From contig CAQFOZ010000006.1 in NCBI GenBank assembly GCA_948788915.1, positions 1 through 59,846 on the forward strand: 59,846 nucleotides of DNA, given 5' to 3'. Within the stretch, counting starts at the first letter, position 1, and every line of letters begins with the position of its first letter. The DNA is from an uncultured Muribaculaceae bacterium. Lineage in GTDB: Bacteria; Bacteroidota; Bacteroidia; Bacteroidales; Muribaculaceae. Positions 53,795-59,846 of the stretch are shown here, piece by piece. Position numbers and translations under genes: made by a program. The notes beneath the pieces were generated by a model that was not told where the DNA came from, did no database searches, and saw only the letters and a list, made by a program, of their open reading frames with translations.

Positions 53795-55290
53795 GCGGTA
53801 TTAAGACTTTAGTCAAGGATACGGCAATCTACGGAGCCAGCAATATTATGGTCAAATTGCTGAACTATCCGCTCGGGCTCTACTACACTTACCTTTTTTG
53901 TGAGGGACAATATGGTGTGGTAAGTTCTATATATGCGTATGTAGGCGTGTTGCAGGCTTTGCTGACATACGGAATGGAGACCGGTTTTTTCAGGTTCGCT
54001 AACAAAAGAAAGAATCCGCTGACTGTATACACCACTACTCTGTATTCCGTCGGCGCGACCTCTATATTGTTCATCGTCTTGCTATCATTGTTTATCAATC
54101 CTGTTTCGGTTGCAATCAAGATGCAGGACTATCGATTGTTCGTTTGGATATCAGGAATTATTGTAGCAATCGACGCGTTTATAAGTATCCCGTTTGCATA
54201 TCTCCGTTTTATGAAGAAGTCTAAACGGTTTGCCGTGATCAAGATGACGAATATTATTGTCACTGTTGGGCTGAATCTTTTCTTTTTAACGGTGTGTCCG
54301 TCTATTAACAAGTATGTGCCGGGAGCGATTAGTTGGTTTTACGACCGCTTTGGAGGCGAATCGTTCGGCATTGGGTGGATCTTTGTTGCCAACATCTTAG
54401 CCTCCATCCTGAACCTGTTGATGCTGCTGCCAGAGATGAGTGGGATGAAATGGAAATTCGACGGGCTTTTGCTCAAGAAGATGCTGAAATTCTCATTCCC
54501 TATTCTGGTGACTGGTGTGACCGGCACGTTTGCCCACGGCATGGGGCAGATATTAATACCATATATCTATGACATCCCCGGCAAGGCTGAAACAATGGTA
54601 GGTATCTATTCAGCCAATATCAAGATTGCGGTAATCCTCACGATGTTCACACAAGCATTCAGATATGCCTATGAACCATTTATATTTTCCAATACTGGTT
54701 CTGATATAAGAGAAAAGAACCGGGCATATTGCGATGCGATGAAATATTTTGTGATCTTTTCATTGCTAATATTTATGGGTATTATGTTCTTCCTTCCAAT
54801 TTTACGTGGGTTTATCCGCGAAAATTTTTGGTCAGGTCTGAAGATTGTTCCTATCGTGATGGGTGCTGAAATATGCTTCGGCATTTATTTCAACTTGTCT
54901 ATTTGGTATAAACTCACAGATAAGACCATCTGGGGAACCTGGTTTTCAATCATTACGTTTGTTTTGATGGCAGGATTGAATGTGATACTCGTGCGCCGAT
55001 TTGGGGATACGTCCGGATATGTGGGATCGGCATGGGCGTCGTTGATTTCTTATGCAGTGGCGATGGTGTTATGCTGGCTTGTCGGACAATTCTACTACCC
55101 TCTAAAATATCCGATAGGCAGAATCATGATGTATGCGATATTGGCAATAGGAATGACATTTGCAGGATTGTTTATAACGAATAAAATTCATCCGGTCATA
55201 GGCTGGATGTCTAAAATATTCTTTTTGATTTTCTATGTCTTTATAGTTTTACGTAAAGAAAAACTACCGATACCTTCAAAACTAAAATAA
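53791..55290 (+). CDS. MOP-superfamily flippase (polysaccharide/lipid-linked glycan exporter)
   Basis: 499 residues with about fourteen membrane helices. The start VKDTAIYGASNIMVKLLNYP and GLYYTYLFCEGQYGVVSSIY is typical of Wzx-like oligosaccharide flippases of Bacteroidales, the superfamily that also holds the lipid II flippase MurJ/MviN. A complete inner-membrane protein that would move an undecaprenyl-linked glycan outward. It is followed after two bases by the second FHA gene. Its codon usage looks GC-richer than its neighbours, so it may have joined the island from elsewhere. Substrate (lipid II or another glycan) is unknown. Confidence 0.85.
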   Translation: MSGIKTLVKDTAIYGASNIMVKLLNYPLGLYYTYLFCEGQYGVVSSIYAYVGVLQALLTYGMETGFFRFANKRKNPLTVYTTTLYSVGATSILFIVLLSLFINPVSVAIKMQDYRLFVWISGIIVAIDAFISIPFAYLRFMKKSKRFAVIKMTNIIVTVGLNLFFLTVCPSINKYVPGAISWFYDRFGGESFGIGWIFVANILASILNLLMLLPEMSGMKWKFDGLLLKKMLKFSFPILVTGVTGTFAHGMGQILIPYIYDIPGKAETMVGIYSANIKIAVILTMFTQAFRYAYEPFIFSNTGSDIREKNRAYCDAMKYFVIFSLLIFMGIMFFLPILRGFIRENFWSGLKIVPIVMGAEICFGIYFNLSIWYKLTDKTIWGTWFSIITFVLMAGLNVILVRRFGDTSGYVGSAWASLISYAVAMVLCWLVGQFYYPLKYPIGRIMMYAILAIGMTFAGLFITNKIHPVIGWMSKIFFLIFYVFIVLRKEKLPIPSKLK

Positions 55291-55292
55291 AT

Positions 55293-56831
55293 ATGGGATT
55301 TCTAAGCAGATTGGTGTCAAAGATTAATGGAACAATTCCAAATCAGAATCAGAGCAAATCTGATACTCAAACGAAAGAAACCATTGGAAGTAATCCATTG
55401 GAGGTTTCTGAGAATAAAAATATAGAACATAACGTTTCGCAGAATTTCATAACCGAGGGTCAGCAAAAAGATGCGGCAGCTGAAAACTCAATAAAAAAAT
55501 GCTCTCAATCAGATAATGAAATATCCTCTAAAATTGAGTCGACTAACGAAACTTCAACGCAAGAAGACGAGCCTAAAGGATCAGCAGAAGGAAAGCCTGA
55601 AATAATGATGTCAAGTATTGAAGAAAAGAATCTATATTCCAATTCACTTTCAGAACAGCGGTATGCGTGGCATAAATATCTTTCCTCTATCCTTTCATCA
55701 ATAGAAACAGATAAAGTTGGCAATCTAAAGCATTTTTCAATTTTTATCAGAAAGATTCCGGGATGCAAATATCAGTGGAATGACGAAGCATTCAAGAAAG
55801 AACTTCTTTATGCTCTGGAGCCTTATGATTGTGCCTCGCATATAGGCTCGGCTACATTTAATATTGAAATAGTTTTAGATAAGATTTTTCAGCAAGTAGC
55901 AGCTAAAACAATTAACGAGATTCAATTCAAGCAGGAGTTTAAAGATATTATTCTTTTCGGAAGTAAGAAAGAAACAACCGAACAGAAATTTGCCACGGCT
56001 ATTGATAAACGGGCTTTCGTAATTAACGAATTGCTTAAGAAGTTTAGAAGCTCTACCGGCACTGATACCAAACTGATGGAGAATCTAACAATTATTGTCA
56101 TCCGAAATGAAGATGATGACGACATGGCTGAATATGACTGGATTGGCAAACGATTTGAAGATGATTTAAGACGAGAGCTGACTAATGCGTTTCTTGAAAA
56201 GATTGGAAGCAAGTCTCTCCAAATTGCACTTAGGCCCAAATCTGGAACAGAAGGATGCATCTGTCTGATTGATAATCAGGTTTACTACAAATGGAGTAAA
56301 ACAGACACTTTAGAAAATGATTCACCAAAAGTAACTTCGAATGCACGATTAGTTGCGACTCTTTCAATAATTGAAGGTACTGGATCTTTAATGAAGCCAT
56401 CTTATACTCTTGATTCCGATCAAAAGAAAACATATCATATCGGACGTGGAGTAGCATCACGAAAAAATGGAATATACAGAATAAATGACATTGTCATCAA
56501 AGACAAAGAAGCCGATCTGGAACTCCTTAAATGTAATGGACATGTAAGCGGTACCCATGCTGACATTGTATTCAAAAACAATAAATTTTATATTAAAGCC
56601 GCCATTGGAGGTTGTCGCGCAACCGGTGGAAGTCCAACAAAGATAATTCGCAATGAAAAAGAAACCGAATTAAGAGACACCTCTCTTCTCTATCCTTTGA
56701 GTGACGGCGATATTATTGAATTAGGGAAGAACGTACTGTTAGTTTACACTCTTACTGAGAGTAACTCTTTGCCCTCGAACCCAAAAAAAGAAAACCTTAA
56801 CAATGCAATGTCTATAGATGATTCATTCTAA
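55293..56831 (+). CDS. FHA-domain protein
   Basis: 512 residues, cytoplasmic. A low-complexity Ser/Glu/Asn-rich N-terminus (about 15-110) is followed by a middle alpha/beta region (about 140-350; FSIFIRKIPGCKY, LTIIVIRNEDDDD). The FHA domain comes last (about 365-490): TYHIGRG with the Gly-Arg, DIVIKDKEADLELLKCNGHV leading to SGTHADIV (Ser and His in place), KNNKFYIKAA and LSDGDIIELGKNVLLVYT. The key phosphothreonine-binding residues are present, so unlike the other FHA protein it should bind phosphorylated partners of the island's kinase. Its position between the flippase and the BrxL-like ATPase suggests it recruits one of them. Confidence 0.88.
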   Translation: MGFLSRLVSKINGTIPNQNQSKSDTQTKETIGSNPLEVSENKNIEHNVSQNFITEGQQKDAAAENSIKKCSQSDNEISSKIESTNETSTQEDEPKGSAEGKPEIMMSSIEEKNLYSNSLSEQRYAWHKYLSSILSSIETDKVGNLKHFSIFIRKIPGCKYQWNDEAFKKELLYALEPYDCASHIGSATFNIEIVLDKIFQQVAAKTINEIQFKQEFKDIILFGSKKETTEQKFATAIDKRAFVINELLKKFRSSTGTDTKLMENLTIIVIRNEDDDDMAEYDWIGKRFEDDLRRELTNAFLEKIGSKSLQIALRPKSGTEGCICLIDNQVYYKWSKTDTLENDSPKVTSNARLVATLSIIEGTGSLMKPSYTLDSDQKKTYHIGRGVASRKNGIYRINDIVIKDKEADLELLKCNGHVSGTHADIVFKNNKFYIKAAIGGCRATGGSPTKIIRNEKETELRDTSLLYPLSDGDIIELGKNVLLVYTLTESNSLPSNPKKENLNNAMSIDDSF

Positions 56832-56841
56832 TACCTTATTT

Positions 56842-58275
56842 ATGGAAGATAAGATAAAACAGGCATTTCCTGATGCCTCTGTAATGAAGTCGGGTGCTAC
56901 TGAAACATTGTTCACGGGAAGAAATCTCCCGGTTTTCGTTCGCGATTATATTCTCAGGCGCTTTTCTGATAAACATGGAAAGGTTGATAAGGATGCCTTA
57001 ACCAACTACTTCAATGAGAGAATGGGTGTAGAAGGTCAGATACTTAAAAACCGGTTGTTTAGCGGTAAAGAGCGTGTGAATATTACAACTCGCGTGATAT
57101 TCCGGACTGAACTTGACAAAGCTGCAGTATGGTTTGATCTTCCAGATGCGGGAATAACTAAAGATGCCCGGGTTTCTACACAACTTATTCAAGAACAACC
57201 GGAGCATTTTTGTGATGGCGAACATTGGGGAAATATGACGATGCGATACGTTGAACCTCAAGGCAAAGAGAAAGGCCATATTCTTATGACCTCCTTCAAA
57301 CCATTTGAGCCTTACTCGGTTAATTTAGATTACTATTTTGATGCTCGATGCAAATTCAATGTAATAGAATGGATTGATACTCTTGTAAAGATAATGGGTT
57401 ATAATCCCGATTCGTTTAAAAGCGCTGATGTGAAATTAGAACTGATAAGCCGTTTGCTTCCATTTGTTGAACCTCGATTAAACATAATTGAACTCGGTCC
57501 CAAAGGCACGGGTAAGTCATATCTATATAACAATTTCAGCAAACGAGGATGGATTGTCAGCGGAGGAAAAATCTCGCGCGCCAAACTTTTTTTCAATAAA
57601 CAGAATCGTCAATTCGGTTTACTGAAGCATTATGACACGCTTGCGATTGATGAAATCGCATCTTTCTCTTTTGAAAATCCGGCTGAGATGCAGTCGATTT
57701 TCAAGTCTTATCTTGAAGATGGGAGAGCAACGGTTGATAATACCGTTTTTCAATCTGATTGTGGGCTGACATTAATGGGTAACATCCCGGTAGATGGAGA
57801 GACACGTCAGCCATTAGACTCGGCTTATTATAAAGTATTGCCTACTATGCTTCAGGAGTCTGCAACACTTGACCGATTTCATGGATTCATCGAGGGATGG
57901 AGACTGCCTCGTTTGGAATCGAGCACTATACTAAATGGATGGACATTAGATGCTGAATATTTTTCTAATATCCTCCACCAACTCCGCACGCATACGGAGT
58001 ACGCTTCTATCTTTGATGAATTGATTGAAGAATCCTCCAGCGATATTCGAGATCGAAAAGCTGTGAAACGGTTGGCTACCGCATACCACAAGCTTCTTTT
58101 CCCCCAGATTAGGAATCTGAATGAGTTGAGCGATACCGCACTTGAACGATTTAAGGAAGTGTATAAAAAGTATTGCTTGGTTCCGGCTATTACACGTCGA
58201 GGAATCATACGCAAGCAATGTCACGCAATCGACAATGAATTTTCATCCGAAATGCCGAATTTCAACTTGAAATAA
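56842..58275 (+). CDS. BrxL-like AAA+ ATPase, short form
   Basis: 477 residues from the ATG at 56842; an alternative ATG at 56818 would overlap the FHA gene by 14 bases. It matches BrxL of BREX systems across its length: an N-terminal domain with NLPVFVRDYILRRF, then LELISRLLPFVEPRLNIIEL, Walker A GPKGTGKSYLYNNF with SGGKISRAKLFFN, Walker B LAIDEIASFSF, and LMGNIPVD (sensor). LDRFHGFIEGWRLPR completes the match. BrxL normally continues into a Lon-like C-terminal domain; here the protein ends where that would start. No pglZ, pglX or brxC is present. Likely a ring ATPase that acts on DNA or protein under control of the adjoining FHA protein. Confidence 0.83.
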   Translation: MEDKIKQAFPDASVMKSGATETLFTGRNLPVFVRDYILRRFSDKHGKVDKDALTNYFNERMGVEGQILKNRLFSGKERVNITTRVIFRTELDKAAVWFDLPDAGITKDARVSTQLIQEQPEHFCDGEHWGNMTMRYVEPQGKEKGHILMTSFKPFEPYSVNLDYYFDARCKFNVIEWIDTLVKIMGYNPDSFKSADVKLELISRLLPFVEPRLNIIELGPKGTGKSYLYNNFSKRGWIVSGGKISRAKLFFNKQNRQFGLLKHYDTLAIDEIASFSFENPAEMQSIFKSYLEDGRATVDNTVFQSDCGLTLMGNIPVDGETRQPLDSAYYKVLPTMLQESATLDRFHGFIEGWRLPRLESSTILNGWTLDAEYFSNILHQLRTHTEYASIFDELIEESSSDIRDRKAVKRLATAYHKLLFPQIRNLNELSDTALERFKEVYKKYCLVPAITRRGIIRKQCHAIDNEFSSEMPNFNLK

Positions 58276-58287
58276 AACACAGCAATT

Positions 58288-58824
58288 ATGAATAAGTTTA
58301 TCACATTTTTGACTATCATTCTCCTCTCTATGCCAGGAATTAAATTAGATGCTCAAAAGATAGAAACAGTAGGGGAACAAGTAAAGATTCTACCAACAGA
58401 GAACCTTTGCGAAGTAGAAAATCTCCTTACGACCAAAATGGATGCGCTGGGAGCGATACAATTTGCGGAAAAATTTCTTAAAGCTGCTTATGATTATGAT
58501 TTTACAACTATGAAGACTATGATGTGTCCTCATCCTTTTGTTCAGTCCTTTTTCACAGAAGATGTTTATCCTTTTGCCTTAAAACCATGGAAACGAGATG
58601 GGATGACTCTTAATGCCAAGAAAGGAATTTACTCAAAATGTATAGATATAACTGACTTGGATATTACGACTTTTGCTGATACAGAAGATATACCAGGGTA
58701 CTATAAAGCTAATGTTCATTTTGATGCTTTCCCAAAAACAGAAGATTCCGAACATGTTAAGCTTCGTGTAATGGTATTTCAAAATATTGAGGATGGAACC
58801 TTCTCAATCTTCTCCATAAAATAA
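58288..58824 (+). CDS. Exported NTF2-like protein
   Basis: 178 residues with a signal peptide (about 1-22, LDAQK). The mature part (AIQFAEKFLKAAYDYDFTTM, then YYKANVHFDAFPKTEDSEHV and VMVFQNIEDGTFSIFSI) has the helix-then-sheet order of NTF2-like domains and resembles in plan the other small exported proteins of the island. It lies 12 bases after the BrxL-like gene. Function unknown. Confidence 0.68.
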   Translation: MNKFITFLTIILLSMPGIKLDAQKIETVGEQVKILPTENLCEVENLLTTKMDALGAIQFAEKFLKAAYDYDFTTMKTMMCPHPFVQSFFTEDVYPFALKPWKRDGMTLNAKKGIYSKCIDITDLDITTFADTEDIPGYYKANVHFDAFPKTEDSEHVKLRVMVFQNIEDGTFSIFSIK

Positions 58825-58954
58825 AAGTGAGTAATATCTCCGCATTTTTAGAATTATTCATTAAAATTTCCATCAAATATATACGTAAGTGTGTATTCAA
58901 ATTTAATTTATAATTACTTAAAAAATTCCCTAATATTTAAAATCCATTATTTAC

Positions 58955-59812
58955 ATGAAAACTTGGTATTTTGTAGCGTCATTGTTGTTTATATATCTCT
59001 TTGCCCTTACCGGTTGTGGTGCTTCCCCTGAATCCAAAGGCAAAGCTTTAGCAGAACGTTTGAATGAAACTTTTGAAGAATATCTTGTAAATCACAAGAA
59101 TGTTGAAATAGATTTTGTCAACGGTTTTGATTCTTCAAAGTTCTCAAACAGGGAGGATGCTTTTGAGAAATATAACTTACTCATTGGAGAAGTAAATGAA
59201 AAGTTTCAAGATTCACGCAATGAGATACTTTCAGAGTATAATAAAATAGAGGGAGAGCTTATTCAAAAGGGCTATAAAGAATTGAACATATTTGAATCTG
59301 CTTATGAAAATTCTCTCAATAGCGATCTTGAAATGAAAGCCATGATAAAACTCAATGAAATAGATTATCCTCAGTCTGTTGTAGATAAAGTAATGACAAT
59401 AGTCCCTCCTAAACCAAACATTGATAAAATCAAAAATGATTTGGCAAGTGAGACCCTGACCGAGGGGTTTGATAAAGATCGCTGCTGGTTTAGTGAGAAC
59501 CAACGCTGGAACTTATCAAAGTACAACATTAATAATTTTACCATAGACGAAGTGCTTCGCGATAGTGAAAAAGAATATGTCATTATCGCCTCAATGCGAT
59601 TAGAAAACGACCGAAATGCTTTTGACGCAAAAGTGAAAATATCATATATACTTCCAAAACAGGATAACTGGGAGATGGAGTATGTAATGTCATCCGGATT
59701 ATCAATTGTGCGGACTCACAAGTATGATGATTTGGTAAATTACGAAATCAAAGACGATGGTTGGGGCGGAGTGAATGCACTGTTTATTACCAATAACACT
59801 ACTGTCCACTAA
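58955..59812 (+). CDS. Lipoprotein of unknown function
   Basis: 285 residues. Lipobox LTGC-GAS (Cys near residue 21). The mature N-terminal half is helical (KALAERLNETFEEYLVNHK, then KYNLLIGEVNEKFQDSRNE), with a predicted mixed C-terminal domain ending in VRTHKYDDLVNYEIKDDGWG. No family recognised. Separated from the previous gene by 130 AT-rich bases in which I see no clear promoter or terminator. The island continues beyond the window. Confidence 0.75.
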   Translation: MKTWYFVASLLFIYLFALTGCGASPESKGKALAERLNETFEEYLVNHKNVEIDFVNGFDSSKFSNREDAFEKYNLLIGEVNEKFQDSRNEILSEYNKIEGELIQKGYKELNIFESAYENSLNSDLEMKAMIKLNEIDYPQSVVDKVMTIVPPKPNIDKIKNDLASETLTEGFDKDRCWFSENQRWNLSKYNINNFTIDEVLRDSEKEYVIIASMRLENDRNAFDAKVKISYILPKQDNWEMEYVMSSGLSIVRTHKYDDLVNYEIKDDGWGGVNALFITNNTTVH

Positions 59813-59846
59813 AAAATGGACGGGGTTAAAAATTAAATAAATTCGG

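Noticed and set aside
37714..55290. Capsular polysaccharide operon, because of recombinase, UpxY and flippase.
   Set aside because: No glycosyltransferase, nucleotide-sugar or polymerase genes follow; the gene set is kinase, phosphatase, cell-wall enzymes and exported proteins.
37714..58275. Type VI secretion locus, because kinase, PP2C and FHA proteins occur together.
   Set aside because: No sheath, tube, spike, baseplate or membrane-complex genes are visible; the SEDS-PBP fusion and flippase point to envelope synthesis.
56842..58275. Complete BREX defence system.
   Set aside because: Only the BrxL-like gene is present; pglZ, pglX, brxC and small brx genes are absent from the visible island.

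Overview
The window looks like chromosomal DNA of a gut Bacteroidales, probably Muribaculaceae-like. This rests on the promoter style (TTTG, 19 bases, TAnnTTTG), the families present (DUF2027, DUF4254, DUF6175, WG-repeat lipoproteins, UpxY antiterminator, Bacteroidetes-type tyrosine integrase) and the many tightly spaced or ATGA-overlapping genes without strong Shine-Dalgarno sites. No rRNA or CRISPR array was seen. The taxonomic call is an inference from gene content.

Layout. (1) 1-10.7 kb is an AT-rich accessory stretch beside the 3' end of a tRNA-Val. It holds a DUF4143 ATPase, a PD-(D/E)XK nuclease, a leftward operon of exported proteins (DUF6175 and FlgT/LPP20-like), an AbiE-type toxin-antitoxin pair, a palindromic repeat and a gene remnant. 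Two neighbouring genes of the exported-protein operon are each cut by one in-frame TAG, although coding sequence plainly continues after it. (2) 10.7-36.1 kb is mostly core: EamA transporter, yqeY, serS, a pseudokinase, GNAT, ubiE/menG, U32 tRNA-modification protein, DUF2027, DUF695, lipoproteins, an amino-acid permease, a phosphoesterase with GH27, DUF4254 with GT9, prfB, acyl-CoA synthetase and gdhA. Within it, 31.6-34.5 kb holds a leftward cluster of a steroid 5-alpha-reductase-like membrane protein, an Old Yellow Enzyme-type reductase and an SDR. This set matches the reported 5AR/5BR/3-beta-HSDH logic for bile acids and steroids. (3) 36.2-59.8 kb is a visibly AT-richer island read almost entirely rightward.

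The island is the main find. A tyrosine recombinase is followed by a 188-bp segment bounded by inverted copies of TCTCTTGAAAAGAGAT. The segment carries a TATCTTTG promoter element that points away from the downstream genes in this sequence. Next come an UpxY/NusG-like antiterminator and a tight gene string: FhaA-like protein with a degenerate FHA fold, a 26-residue membrane peptide, a PP2C phosphatase, a single 1402-residue polypeptide fusing a SEDS (RodA/FtsW) polymerase to a class B penicillin-binding transpeptidase, and a transmembrane Ser/Thr kinase with Big_2-like and MORN-like outer parts. After these come seven exported proteins, a small His-rich protein, a MOP-type flippase, a second FHA protein, a BrxL-like AAA+ ATPase without the C-terminal Lon-like part, and two more exported proteins.

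The parts resemble the actinobacterial fhaA-pstP-rodA-pbpA-pknA/B arrangement plus the FhaA-MviN link. They suggest a recombinase-switched, antiterminator-dependent and phosphorylation-controlled second cell-wall (or related glycan) assembly machine. The families and motifs are read directly; the joint function and the phase variation are inference. There are no type VI secretion structural genes, no BREX core genes and no glycosyltransferases in the part of the island that is visible.
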